Positions 10,327-19,401 of a stretch of DNA of 64,000 nt are shown here, in pieces (positions within the stretch are counted from its first letter, which is position 1; each line of letters starts with the position of its first letter). The notes beneath the pieces are model-generated. The model had not been told where the DNA came from. It made no database searches and was given only the letters and a program-made list of their open reading frames with translations. A program made the translations under genes and the position numbers. Source of the stretch: Granulicella sp. WH15 (GTDB lineage Bacteria > Acidobacteriota > Terriglobia > Terriglobales > Acidobacteriaceae); assembly GCF_009914315.1 (NCBI RefSeq), contig NZ_CP042596.1:2852001-2916000 (forward strand). The letters run 5' to 3'.

Positions 10327-10357
10327 TAAACACCATAGAAATCAGTAAGTTGCAGAG

Positions 10358-10386
10358 GCCACCCGAGAGGTGGCTTTCTTCGTTTT
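10358..10386 (+). terminator. Rho-independent terminator just inside attL
   Basis: The stem GCCACC/GGTGGC with the 5-nt loop CGAGA is followed by TTTCTTCGTTTT. It would end the tRNA-Asn transcript and insulate the island. Because it lies inside the island, it was probably brought in with it. Confidence 0.7.
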
Positions 10387-10579
10387 GCTCCGGTGGCTGT
10401 TTTGGTGGCTGTTGAGATCGACAGGATGAAATAAAGTTTGGTGCGGGGGGAGGATGCAGAGCGCATGGCGGCACATTCTTAGGCGTGACGATCAGCTTTG
10501 AGTCGCAGTGCGGGCGGTGTGGTTTATGCTTCACAAGCAGCCAACCATCTCAGACGGATAAGCAATGTGAGGTTCCCCG

Positions 10580-11524
10580 ATGCCGTTGCAATCAAATGCG
10601 GAGTCTCTCCACGACCACTTCTTCCTGGACTATTTGCAATCCGTAAAGGGAGTGAACGCTTGGTATTACAACCAGCGCTTCTTGGGACGCGGGGGAAACG
10701 GAACGGCGTTCTTGGTCACATGCTCATCTGGACCAAATGTCGGTATGCAATTTGTACTAAAGGTCTTTCACAAGATCAGCGACGAGCTCCGACGCGAAGC
10801 CTTTCTGTCCGAAATTGAGCATCTCCGCTCGTTGAATCACCCTGCAATCACGCGAATCTTTGACGAAGGAACTTTCACGGCCAGTACCGGTGCCAAATAT
10901 CCGTTCGCCGTAATCGAATACGTTCCCGTTACGGCTCGCTCGCTCATCGCAGCCAAGCAGGTTGACCGGCTGAGAGCTCTCAGAATTGCACTGAACTGTC
11001 TGTCGGCTATCGACTGTCTTCATTGTGCGACGCCGCCTCTGATTCATCGTGACATCAAACCTGAAAACATTCTCATTAGCGAGATGGGTGCGAAGTTGGC
11101 CGACTTTGGATTAGTAAAGGTCTTGGCCGATCTCGAACCAGAGAACGATATCGATGCACTTGAAGGGACTCAATGGCCAGGGATGCCGTGGAGGTATCGA
11201 ACACCAGAACTAGTTCAAAGAGCGATTGACCACAAGACAGTTATTACGCCTGCAAGTGACATCTTTCAGTTTGGGACCGTCTTCTACGAACTCTTGACGG
11301 GGGTAAATCCTCAACGTCAGCCGGGCAAGATCACAGATCCAATTGCTCTAAACCTGCGTGATATCAAGGGCGATCAAGGGCAAAAGTTGACCTACTTGGT
11401 TAAGGCGATGCTTTCGAAACCGCCCTCGCATCGTCCGAGTGCGAGTGTTTGTATCGGACGACTCAACAAGATTCATGAGGCCTACTGCCAATCTCTTTTT
11501 GACGTTACCGGCCAGTTTGTTTAG
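10580..11524 (+). CDS. Ser/Thr protein kinase (Hanks type), island gene
   Basis: A stand-alone kinase domain of 314 aa with all active-site motifs: glycine-rich loop Gly-Arg-Gly-Gly-Asn-Gly (36-41), ATP lysine K61, alpha-C glutamate (78 or 80), His-Arg-Asp-Ile-Lys-Pro-Glu-Asn (156-163), Asp-Phe-Gly (175-177) and a Thr-Pro-Glu end of the activation segment (208-210). It has no membrane segment and no sensor domain, so it should be cytoplasmic. GAGG lies about 7 nt before the ATG. The large helicase-nuclease gene follows 122 nt later on the same strand; a kinase beside a COG1112-type helicase resembles the composition of Mokosh-like defence loci. I infer that the kinase regulates, or is regulated by, the helicase. 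Confidence 0.9.
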   Translation: MPLQSNAESLHDHFFLDYLQSVKGVNAWYYNQRFLGRGGNGTAFLVTCSSGPNVGMQFVLKVFHKISDELRREAFLSEIEHLRSLNHPAITRIFDEGTFTASTGAKYPFAVIEYVPVTARSLIAAKQVDRLRALRIALNCLSAIDCLHCATPPLIHRDIKPENILISEMGAKLADFGLVKVLADLEPENDIDALEGTQWPGMPWRYRTPELVQRAIDHKTVITPASDIFQFGTVFYELLTGVNPQRQPGKITDPIALNLRDIKGDQGQKLTYLVKAMLSKPPSHRPSASVCIGRLNKIHEAYCQSLFDVTGQFV

Positions 11525-11646
11525 CTGACGACCCGCTTTGTCCAGACAATTCCATTTCATTGTGTTGCGGCCTCTCCGGAAGCCTTGAGGGTTTATCCTT
11601 GTACCACTTAACAACTTGAACTCCGCCTTGGAAGCGCAGACTCATC

Positions 11647-14600
11647 ATGGGTACAGCCGGAATACCAGTAACGGAAGATTTGCGCCCAATTCTTGAGGAG
11701 GTTCGTAAAGACCTGCTCGACTTCGGGATGCGGAACCCGCTTCTCAACTACCGCTTGCTGAAAGCACGCGGTGCTGAGAGCATGCCCACCGATGCAAGCA
11801 GCATCTTCCGGCAACTGGTTGTAGAGAGTCAGGAGTTCGAGTTCGCACCTGCCTATCGAATGCGGAAACGTGAGCAACTTCTTCTCGCGGATGGGGATGC
11901 AGACTTGAAATCCGCTGATATGTCATGGAGACAACTCTCGCCTGAGCAACAGGCGCTATGGGGAAGTGGGGATGTTCCAGACGGAACACTCGCGGCCATT
12001 CATAGTGAAAAAGACCTTGAATCTAGGCTCTTGGCGACATACTATTCAGCCCGCAGTTCTGTCGAAGAACAGGGCGTCAACACGCTTTTCGTTGCTCTCG
12101 GGATGTTGGCTTGGAGCGACCCTGCAGCACCAGATGACATTCATCGCGCACCGCTGCTCCTTGTGCCGGTTGAACTGAGTAGAGAAAGTTCCTCGGAGGG
12201 ATTTCGCCTTTGCTATTCCGGTGACGATGTATCCCCAAACGTTTGCTTGATTGAGTTTCTAAAACAGTTTGGCATCGCATTTGACTCCGGTAGTGAAACT
12301 GACGAATTCGACGCTGAGCAGTACTTCGATCGGTTTGCCGAAGCAATCTCGGCGAATCCAACATGGTCTATAGATCGCCATTCGGTCGTCCTGGGTTTCT
12401 TCTCATTTTCTAAATTTCTCATGTACAGGGATCTCGATCCGTCAACATGGCCAGAAGAAAGCGTCCTCCTTAAGCACGAGCTCTTGTCAAAACTACTCGG
12501 CCAGGGTTCGTTTGCAGGCGATGGGTCATCACTGAATGAAGAGTCCTATCTTGACGAGCACCTCAGCTCAAGTAAATGCTTCCACGTAGTCGACGCCGAC
12601 AGCTCACAAACGCTTGCTCTGCTTGATGTCGCCAGCGGTAAAAGTATGGTGATCCAGGGGCCACCCGGAACGGGCAAGTCTCAAACGATCGTCAATATGA
12701 TCGCTGAAGCACTCGCAAGCAACAAGAAAATTCTTTTCGTCTCCGAAAAACAGGCAGCGCTCGATGTAGTGAAGAAGCGTCTCGACAAGATTGGTCTAGG
12801 GAACCCATGTCTTGAGCTGCACAGCAACAAGGCAAAGAAGAAGGAGGTCATCGACGAGCTAAAACGTACTGCCGGACTTGATCTGTTGGTGTCCCGGCCT
12901 CGCTCTGCTGAGCAGGAAACTCTCGCCGCTTCTCGGGAGGAACTCAACGAATACTGCCGGGCCGTTAACGAGCCTATTGGTGCGTCACGAGAAAGACCTA
13001 TCGACCTGTTTGGTCTGATATTGCCTGCTATAGCTCGACTCTCAACGGTAGACAATCCAATCCTCGATCTGCCGGATTCTATGAAGTGGGATGAAGTCGA
13101 AACTCAACGGAGACGAAATCTTGTGAAGTCGCTGCAAGATCGACTTGACTCGACCGGCATACCGGAAAAACATCCTTATTGGGGAAGTAACATCCGAGTC
13201 GTTCTTCCTGTGACGAGAGATAGGCTTCGGCACTACTGCAGGGAAGCGGCTGAGGCTACGGTGGCATTAAGACAAGCCGGTCACTCTCTGGCCAATCTTC
13301 TTGGGGCCGCGCAGCCAACATCGCCAGCAGATATTTCAAGTCTTTGCCATGTCGCTAAGAGGCTGCTCGACCCCCCACCGTTGACGGGACTGGACATTCA
13401 AAGCGGTGTCTGGGGGAAGCATCAGGCAGTTATTTTTAAGGCCATTGAAGCAGGTCGTCGTCTATCTGATATTCGAGCAAAGTGGACAAGTCTTCTACGA
13501 GCCGATGCCTGGTCGGTTGACACCCACTCTCTCCAAAATGAGCTTCAAGCCCTCGGAGTCAAGTGGTGGCGTTTCGTGTCGCCTAAGTGGAAATCGACAG
13601 TCCAGCAAGCGAAGGCGCTCCTTGCCGTACCAGGCACACGCAACGTGCCGGAATATCTGGCAATCACAAATGCCATTCAAGAAGCATCTGTGTGCGAAAA
13701 GCTTCTTGCGGAACACACGGCAGTTCTCGATGAAGCCTACGGACACCACTGGCGGGGAGGAGCCTCAGACTGGGATTTACTCAAATCTCAGATGGAAGCA
13801 GTTCTTTCAATAAGGAGTGATACTGCATCCGGCCAACTGCCGGGGTGGTGTTCGGGATTCGTAACTGGAGCGTCAGACCATGGTGCAGTCAGAAACGACG
13901 TTTCGTCGACTGAAGTTGCACTCCATCACCTCGAAGCGACTCGCAAAGCGGTCATCGAGTTGCTTAAGTTTTCCAGCGAGGACCTTGGCATTGCCGCAAC
14001 GACCCGCCCGGGCCAATCTCTTGTCAGCATCGAGGAATCATGGCTCTCTTTGGCGGATAGTGCAAGCAGTCTTGATGCTTTAGTGGCATATCTTCTGGTT
14101 CGAGAAGATTGTGTGAGCGAAGGTCTTGAAGCGCTCACGGATTTAGCTGACAAGTGGCAATCGGCTTCGTCGCATCTTGTCGATGTTTTTGACTATGCAC
14201 GGACGTCTCAACTGCTTACACATGCCTTTGAGCGATTTCCAACCCTGGTGCATTTCGATCAGAAGACTCATTCTGATCTTGTGGAGAGGTTCCGTCGACT
14301 GGATGACAAAGCCTTGAGTTGGGCGCGCGCAGCTGTCGTGACCGCGCATCATGAGGGAATGCCCCAAAGCAGTTCGGGTAACGGTCAGCTTGGCTACCTT
14401 TACACGATGTTTGAACGGAGGACTAAGTTTCCGCCAATCCGTAAGCTGATGACCAACGCCGGCTTGGCCATCCAGGCATTGAAGCCCGTTTTTATGATGA
14501 GCCCCTTATCTGTCGCGAACTTCTTGCCGCCAACCGAAGTAACTTTCGACCTCGTTATATTCGATGAAGCGAGCCAAGTACGCCCAGCAGATGCGCTTGG

Positions 14601-16443
14601 AGCTATCGTCAGAGCCTCTCAGGCGGTTGTTGTCGGCGATAGTAAGCAGCTTCCGCCGAGCAATTTTTTTGATTCCCTAGTTGCAGCGGATGGTGACGGT
14701 GACGGAATTGCAACGACCGATATCGAAAGCATCCTTGGACTCTTTTGCTCTCGAAGCGCCCATCAGAGAATGTTGCGTTGGCACTATCGCAGCAGACATG
14801 AATCGCTCATCGAGGGTTCAAATTATCTCTTTTACAAGACGTTAGTGGTGTTCCCAAGCCCAGATCAACGAAGCGAGAATCTCGGATTGATCTACAACAA
14901 GATCACCGATGCGCCATACGAACGTTCTCGAACGCGAACAAATCCGACCGAAGCCCGCATCATTGCGGAAGCTGTGATGAAGCATGCCACAGAGCAACTC
15001 AAACGTGATCCTAAGGAACGACTGACCCTTGGTGTCGCTGCCTTCAGCGTTGCGCAAAGAGACGCGATACTGGACCAACTCGAAATAGCGAGGAGAAGAT
15101 ATCCGGGACTAGAAGAGTTTTTCGCGACGCCTCCTCACGAACCGTTCTTCGTTAAAAACTTGGAAAATATCCAAGGCGACGAACGGGATGTCATCTTCAT
15201 AAGTGTCGGCTATGGGAGAACAGCAGAGGGTTATCTCGCAATGAGTTTCGGGCCAGTAAATCGAGACGGCGGTGAAAGGCGATTGAACGTGCTCTTTACC
15301 CGCGCGCGTAGGCGCTGTGAGGTCTTTACTACTCTGAGTTCAGACGATGTTGAACTGGGTCCTACGGCTGGCGCTGGACTTCGTGCGCTTAAGCATTTTC
15401 TTCAGTACGCCGAGCACGGACGGCTTGGAGTCGCTACTCCAGCAGGGCGCCTTCCCGATTCACCCTTCGAAGAACAAGTTATTGATGCGCTGGTAGGTCT
15501 CGGATACGAAGTCCATCCGCAGGTTGGTTGCGCCGGGTTCTTCATTGATATGGCGGTTGTCGACCCGAGCAAGCCAGGGCGTTATCTAATCGGCATCGAA
15601 TGCGACGGTGCTGCGTACCATAGCGCACGGAGCGCAAGAGACCGAGATCGATTGAGGGGGGCAGTCCTGCTTGGTCTCGGATGGAACCTTCACCGCATTT
15701 GGTCTACAGCTTGGTTCAAGAGCCGAGATCGCGAAGTCGAACGGCTTCAGGCCGCTATTGAGGCGGCACAGCTGGCCCCTTCGGATGCTTCTGTATCGCG
15801 CGAGATTGAGGCAGATCCTGTCGATGTCGAACTTGTTGCCGAAGTGCCACCTGTCGCCACCGAGAGAAATCAGAAATCTTCAAGCGCCATGGTTCGGCCA
15901 TATGAGTTCTGCCAACTTGACATATCGCTTAGCTCGAACGACCTTCATCTGGTGCCGATGATCCGGCTAGTGGAATGGATTAATCAAGTTGTTGCGGTCG
16001 AAAGTCCAGTTCATTGGACCGAAGCAGGTCGAAGGATAACTGACGCTCTTGGCATTCAGCGGATGGGCAGCCGGATTCAAGAAGCACTCATTCGAGCATG
16101 TGAATCGGGTGCACGGTCGAAGAAATTTAGATACAAAGATGACTTCCTCGTGAGTATTACGCAGGAACAATATCCTGTCCGGGACCGTTCTGCGTTTTCT
16201 CCGCAAACAAAGAAACTTGAATACGTTTCGCCTGCAGAGATATGTGCGGCAGTGGAGCAAGTCGTGATGGAGGGTTTTGGGATGCCCAGTGACGATATTC
16301 CTGTAGCGGTATGCCGACTATTAGGATTCGCACGAGTGAGCGAAGACATGCGTGTAATAGTTTCTGCCTGTCGCGATTCTCTTATTTCAGCGGGACGATT
16401 GCAGCAGCGGTCAGGGATGCTCATTCACGAGATGATGAGCTAA
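11647..16443 (+). CDS. DUF4011-SF1 helicase-REase-DUF3320 large protein
   Basis: A 1598-aa multidomain ATPase. The N-terminus matches DUF4011 (Leu-Leu-Asp-Phe-Gly-Met-Arg-Asn-Pro-Leu-Leu-Asn-Tyr near residue 24). A superfamily 1 helicase of the COG1112/AAA_11-AAA_12 type follows: Walker A Gly-Pro-Pro-Gly-Thr-Gly-Lys-Ser (338-345), Asp-Glu-Ala-Ser (about 973-976), Gly-Asp-Ser-Lys-Gln-Leu-Pro-Pro (about 997-1004) and a motif VI Thr-Arg-Ala-Arg (about 1217). Next is a Vsr/MTES_1575-like nuclease domain with Phe-Ile-Asp and Glu-Cys-Asp-Gly (1318-1321) plus Tyr-His. A DUF3320-like tail starts near 1439. The several hundred residues between motifs Ia and II form a long insertion. The enzyme probably unwinds and cuts nucleic acid. 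It is paired with the upstream kinase and is likely defence-related by inference. Confidence 0.9.
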   Translation: MGTAGIPVTEDLRPILEEVRKDLLDFGMRNPLLNYRLLKARGAESMPTDASSIFRQLVVESQEFEFAPAYRMRKREQLLLADGDADLKSADMSWRQLSPEQQALWGSGDVPDGTLAAIHSEKDLESRLLATYYSARSSVEEQGVNTLFVALGMLAWSDPAAPDDIHRAPLLLVPVELSRESSSEGFRLCYSGDDVSPNVCLIEFLKQFGIAFDSGSETDEFDAEQYFDRFAEAISANPTWSIDRHSVVLGFFSFSKFLMYRDLDPSTWPEESVLLKHELLSKLLGQGSFAGDGSSLNEESYLDEHLSSSKCFHVVDADSSQTLALLDVASGKSMVIQGPPGTGKSQTIVNMIAEALASNKKILFVSEKQAALDVVKKRLDKIGLGNPCLELHSNKAKKKEVIDELKRTAGLDLLVSRPRSAEQETLAASREELNEYCRAVNEPIGASRERPIDLFGLILPAIARLSTVDNPILDLPDSMKWDEVETQRRRNLVKSLQDRLDSTGIPEKHPYWGSNIRVVLPVTRDRLRHYCREAAEATVALRQAGHSLANLLGAAQPTSPADISSLCHVAKRLLDPPPLTGLDIQSGVWGKHQAVIFKAIEAGRRLSDIRAKWTSLLRADAWSVDTHSLQNELQALGVKWWRFVSPKWKSTVQQAKALLAVPGTRNVPEYLAITNAIQEASVCEKLLAEHTAVLDEAYGHHWRGGASDWDLLKSQMEAVLSIRSDTASGQLPGWCSGFVTGASDHGAVRNDVSSTEVALHHLEATRKAVIELLKFSSEDLGIAATTRPGQSLVSIEESWLSLADSASSLDALVAYLLVREDCVSEGLEALTDLADKWQSASSHLVDVFDYARTSQLLTHAFERFPTLVHFDQKTHSDLVERFRRLDDKALSWARAAVVTAHHEGMPQSSSGNGQLGYLYTMFERRTKFPPIRKLMTNAGLAIQALKPVFMMSPLSVANFLPPTEVTFDLVIFDEASQVRPADALGAIVRASQAVVVGDSKQLPPSNFFDSLVAADGDGDGIATTDIESILGLFCSRSAHQRMLRWHYRSRHESLIEGSNYLFYKTLVVFPSPDQRSENLGLIYNKITDAPYERSRTRTNPTEARIIAEAVMKHATEQLKRDPKERLTLGVAAFSVAQRDAILDQLEIARRRYPGLEEFFATPPHEPFFVKNLENIQGDERDVIFISVGYGRTAEGYLAMSFGPVNRDGGERRLNVLFTRARRRCEVFTTLSSDDVELGPTAGAGLRALKHFLQYAEHGRLGVATPAGRLPDSPFEEQVIDALVGLGYEVHPQVGCAGFFIDMAVVDPSKPGRYLIGIECDGAAYHSARSARDRDRLRGAVLLGLGWNLHRIWSTAWFKSRDREVERLQAAIEAAQLAPSDASVSREIEADPVDVELVAEVPPVATERNQKSSSAMVRPYEFCQLDISLSSNDLHLVPMIRLVEWINQVVAVESPVHWTEAGRRITDALGIQRMGSRIQEALIRACESGARSKKFRYKDDFLVSITQEQYPVRDRSAFSPQTKKLEYVSPAEICAAVEQVVMEGFGMPSDDIPVAVCRLLGFARVSEDMRVIVSACRDSLISAGRLQQRSGMLIHEMMS

Positions 16444-16541
16444 TTTGTCAGCATGTTCAGCGATCAAACTGATGGCCGACTGCCGTCAAATTGTGGTTCG
16501 TTGCGTGGCCCCATAGAGAGTGGCTAAAGGCAATAAACCCA

Positions 16542-16605
16542 ACCTGAAAAAGTCAGGAGTTTGTTGCATTATTCTGACCTGATGGTATACTAGCAGTGGT
16601 CAGAA
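16542..16605 (+). promoter_or_regulatory. Promoter and AbiEi operator palindromes of the abiE pair
   Basis: TTGCAT (16564-16569) and TATACT (16586-16591), with a 16-bp spacer, form the promoter. The -10 box lies between perfect 8-bp inverted arms TTCTGACC (16572-16579) and GGTCAGAA (16598-16605). A second palindrome, CCTGA/TCAGG (16543-16557), sits just upstream. AbiEi antitoxins are known to bind inverted repeats at their own promoter and repress it, which this layout fits well. Confidence 0.7.
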
Positions 16606-16637
16606 AAGTGCTACATATATCTGATATGGGGCAGCCT

Positions 16638-17375
16638 ATGTCCATTCTTGCATCGAGCATTCCAGCCGCCATTCGGGATCGGATTTCCGCTCCCGCGCAG
16701 CCACGCGTCTGGACTCCCGAGGATTTCGCTGACCTTGGGCCGCGCACTGCGGTCGATCAAGCGCTCCATCGGCTGGTTGCCTCACGCGCCTTGCGGCGGA
16801 TCGCTCGCGGTTTCTACGACACACCTCAAAACAACCAACTTACGGGGAAGCCCACCTATCCTAACCCGCGCGACGTGATTGACGCGCTGGCGCGGAAGGG
16901 CAAGGTTCGGGTGGTAGTCGATGGCCTCACCGCCGCCAACGACCTTGGACTCACTGACGCCGTTCCAGCACGTATCGGCGTGCTCACCGATGGCCGCTTC
17001 CGGCCAATCACTCTCGGCAATCTGACACTCGACTTTCAGTCCGCCGCCCCTAGCCGACTGTACTGGGCGGGCCGTCCTGCTATGCGCTTTGTACAAGCGC
17101 TCCATTGGCTGCGCGATATGCTTCCGTCCGACGACGGAAGCCTTCGTAAGCGGCTCGTCTCCATCCTCAAAGACCCCGATCATGGACATGCAATTCAGGA
17201 CGACTTGCGCAGCGGCCTGTCGGCGCTGCCGGAGTGGATGCGGGTGATTGTGCGCGACCTGTTCCAGCAAGCTAGTGCTGGAGTGTCGCCGTCGGCACCG
17301 AAGGAGAAGCCCGCCAGACGCTCACCGGCCCTAGCCCGTACCATTAAGAAGAAGAGGGTTTCACTCAGCCGATGA
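16638..17375 (+). CDS. Type IV toxin-antitoxin antitoxin, AbiEi/DUF6088-like
   Basis: Antitoxin and likely autorepressor of the abiE pair, 245 aa from the chosen start. The N-terminal winged helix (about residues 1-65) carries the Ala-Leu-Arg-Arg-Ile-Ala-Arg-Gly-Phe-Tyr sequence typical of AbiEi/DUF6088 proteins. The C-terminal domain is mixed alpha/beta and ends in a very basic tail (Lys-Lys-Lys-Arg). ATG 16638 has GGGG 7 nt upstream and lies about 40 nt after the predicted transcription start. The longer GTG frame from 16596 begins before that transcription start, inside the operator, so I reject it. The stop overlaps the toxin ATG by 4 nt. AbiE systems cause growth arrest upon phage infection. 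Confidence 0.85.
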   Translation: MSILASSIPAAIRDRISAPAQPRVWTPEDFADLGPRTAVDQALHRLVASRALRRIARGFYDTPQNNQLTGKPTYPNPRDVIDALARKGKVRVVVDGLTAANDLGLTDAVPARIGVLTDGRFRPITLGNLTLDFQSAAPSRLYWAGRPAMRFVQALHWLRDMLPSDDGSLRKRLVSILKDPDHGHAIQDDLRSGLSALPEWMRVIVRDLFQQASAGVSPSAPKEKPARRSPALARTIKKKRVSLSR

Positions 17376-18427
17376 CCGAGGGATTCCAAACGATACTAGC
17401 CGCCAGTGACGAAGAGCGCCGCGACCTTTTCGTGGGCGCTGCAAACCGGCTACGCACCAACGAGCAGAACATCGAAAAGGACTTCTGGGTTTGCTGGACG
17501 CTCGACGCGCTCTTCAACGAACTTGAGATAGGTGGCCCACGCTTGCTGTTCAAAGGTGGCACCTCGCTCTCCAAAGGCTATGGTTTGATCGAGCGCTTCT
17601 CCGAAGACATCGACATCACCGTCTTCCGGGAAGACATTGGTCAGCCCGCGACCGTCGAAGAGTTAGAAGCGCTTAGCGGCAAGAAGCGCAACGCTCGCTT
17701 GGACGCCATCAAAGCCGCCTGTCAGGAGTACATTCAGGGCCCGATGCTTGACCAGTTGAGCAAGCTACTGCGACAGACACTCCAGACCGCAGGACTAAAT
17801 GCAAATCGGGCACGTGTGGAACCTGATCCCGCTGATCCCGACGGCCAGAGCCTGCTTCTGTGGTATCCCACTTCGACCGTTGAAGGCAATGCATACATCC
17901 GACGCGCTATCAAGATCGAGTCGGGCGCGAAGTCCGCGCTCGATCCTCATGCGCCGGTCGTCGTAGAGCCGTACATCGTGGACGACCTTCCGAACCTTGA
18001 TCTGGCGGTGGGCAACGTGACGACCGTTGATCCTAGCCGCACCTTTTGGGACAAGATTGTTATCCTGCACGGCTTGCGTCGGTGGTGGGATCGTCGTGGC
18101 GAGCTGAGGGGAGGAGGTCAGCGAGTCTCGCGCCACTACTACGATGTCTACCGGCTCCTGGCTTCGGAGGTAGGCCGGAAGGCAAAGGAAGATTTTAAAA
18201 TGGCCGAAGACTGTGTGCGCCATGCACGGATGTTCTTCAACCGGCCCGATCTTGATCTCGCCACAGCCGTCCCTGGCACTTTTGCTTTGACTCCTCATGA
18301 CGGGATGTTGGCCTACTTACGACGAGACTACGAAGCGATGTCCGGCATGATTTTTGGACCGATACCGAATGTGGACGAGGTTGTTACGGCCATTGCGGAG
18401 CTGGAACTTTGGCTGAATCGCTTATAG
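17372..18427 (+). CDS. Type IV toxin AbiEii, nucleotidyltransferase
   Basis: Toxin of the abiE pair, 351 aa. It is a DNA-polymerase-beta-like nucleotidyltransferase of the AbiEii/AbiGii family: Phe-Lys-Gly-Gly-Thr-Ser-Leu-Ser-Lys (60-68) followed by Asp-Ile-Asp (79-81), the GS-x10-DxD metal-binding signature. The C-terminal helical part carries Trp-Asp-Lys-Ile and His-Tyr-Tyr-Asp-Val-Tyr-Arg-Leu, which match later conserved motifs. Family members act on nucleic acid, with tRNA acceptor ends shown for some relatives. The ATG overlaps the antitoxin stop (ATGA), which keeps stoichiometry coupled. The catalytic residues look intact, so it should be active. Confidence 0.9.
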   Translation: MTEGFQTILAASDEERRDLFVGAANRLRTNEQNIEKDFWVCWTLDALFNELEIGGPRLLFKGGTSLSKGYGLIERFSEDIDITVFREDIGQPATVEELEALSGKKRNARLDAIKAACQEYIQGPMLDQLSKLLRQTLQTAGLNANRARVEPDPADPDGQSLLLWYPTSTVEGNAYIRRAIKIESGAKSALDPHAPVVVEPYIVDDLPNLDLAVGNVTTVDPSRTFWDKIVILHGLRRWWDRRGELRGGGQRVSRHYYDVYRLLASEVGRKAKEDFKMAEDCVRHARMFFNRPDLDLATAVPGTFALTPHDGMLAYLRRDYEAMSGMIFGPIPNVDEVVTAIAELELWLNRL

Positions 18428-18454
18428 GTAAAGGCAAAGTTGATGAGGAACATA

Positions 18455-18783
18455 ATGGTGGATAAAAAACGAACGCCGGAACTTATGCTCACGGTGCTTG
18501 CGGCAATGTTCCTGATCGTAGCTGCGACCGGCAGACATCCCTACGCCTTTTACATGCTGCTCAGGCTCCTATGACGGTCGGTGCTGTCTATTGGGCCTGG
18601 AGTGTCTACGAGATGGGATTGCGTGGTTGGGTCTGGATATTTGCGGCTGTCGCTCTCCTAATGAATCCGTTCGTGCCGATTCGGATGCATCGCACAGACT
18701 GGCAGCCCATTGATCTGTGTCTCGGTGTGCTCCTGTTGTCTTGGTCAGTCTTTTGGTATTTCCGCAGACCGCATAAAACATGA
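18455..18783 (+). pseudogene. Small membrane protein split in two frames (DUF6804-like)
   Basis: Two short frames overlap by 4 nt: 18455-18574 (39 aa, AGGAA in front of the ATG) and 18571-18783 (70 aa). Joined, they read as one small membrane protein. The first has a hydrophobic helix followed by His-Pro-Tyr-Ala-Phe-Tyr-Met-Leu-Leu-Arg. The second has two more helices around Met-Asn-Pro-Phe-Val-Pro-Ile and Asp-Trp-Gln-Pro-Ile-Asp. That order matches the DUF6804 family of about 110 aa as I remember it. A single-base shift near 18565-18571 would explain the break. The alternative is two coupled genes through the ATGA overlap. It lies 27 nt after the AbiE toxin and may have nothing to do with it. 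Confidence 0.5.
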
Positions 18784-18799
18784 GGCCGTATTTTTCTAT

Positions 18800-19399
18800 T
18801 CAAATCGCTCGCCCATAAACGATCCGAACACGTTTCGACTTCTTGAAGTAGAGGAACCATATCAAAGCGAAAACGAGCATTCTTAGGCCACTCGGGTCGG
18901 ACGCGGCCTTACCTGGAGATGAATCGCTGGTGGAGCTGATTAGCTCACCGATGAAGAGCAGCGTTCCAAGACAGAACTGGATTACCAGAAGGATCTTCGT
19001 AAGACGCAGCGCCCGGGGCTTGGCTTTCCAGAGGCTAACTCCGGTGAAGACAGAAAAAGCAGCAAGGCATACATCTATCAGCGAATAGCCCGATGGGTGC
19101 GAGAGTGTGGAAACCAGAACCATTGCCGGTGAAATGATCGTGGTGACAATACAAAACCAGAGAAGCCAGCCGCCCACGCCAACTAAATTAGGGTACTCAT
19201 TGCGAATGGTATCCACCGCCGCTCCAGGTTGGAGTTCAGGCGATTGGCTGGACACCGCTGGATAAATGGGAGTCCCGCCTGCGACGACAGTGGACTGTTG
19301 AACCGCGACAGCAGCGGGCGATACGACTAGCTCTTTGCCGCAGTTGAAGCAAAACACGCCAGCATCGGGATTTTGAGCGCTACATCCCACGCAATACAT
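18800..19399 (-). CDS. Zinc-ribbon plus DUF2569-like membrane protein
   Basis: A 199-aa protein, last gene of the chaperone-kinase operon. It begins with a zinc ribbon, Cys-Val-Gly-Cys (residues 3-6) and Cys-Phe-Asn-Cys (17-20), followed by a flexible Ser/Pro-rich linker. A membrane part of about four helices starts at Gly-Val-Gly-Gly-Trp-Leu-Leu-Trp, the hallmark of DUF2569-type proteins. It ends in a basic stretch (Lys-Lys-Ser-Lys-Arg-Val-Arg). The start is only 2 nt from the FHA gene stop, so the two are co-transcribed. It could be the membrane anchor or output of the module; this is inferred from position only. Confidence 0.75.
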   Translation of the reverse strand: MYCVGCSAQNPDAGVFCFNCGKELVVSPAAVAVQQSTVVAGGTPIYPAVSSQSPELQPGAAVDTIRNEYPNLVGVGGWLLWFCIVTTIISPAMVLVSTLSHPSGYSLIDVCLAAFSVFTGVSLWKAKPRALRLTKILLVIQFCLGTLLFIGELISSTSDSSPGKAASDPSGLRMLVFALIWFLYFKKSKRVRIVYGRAI

Positions 19400-19401
19400 C
19401 G

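Noticed and set aside
16596-16637. GTG start for AbiEi 14 codons upstream
   Set aside because: It lies inside the operator and before the predicted transcription start, so it cannot be translated from this promoter.
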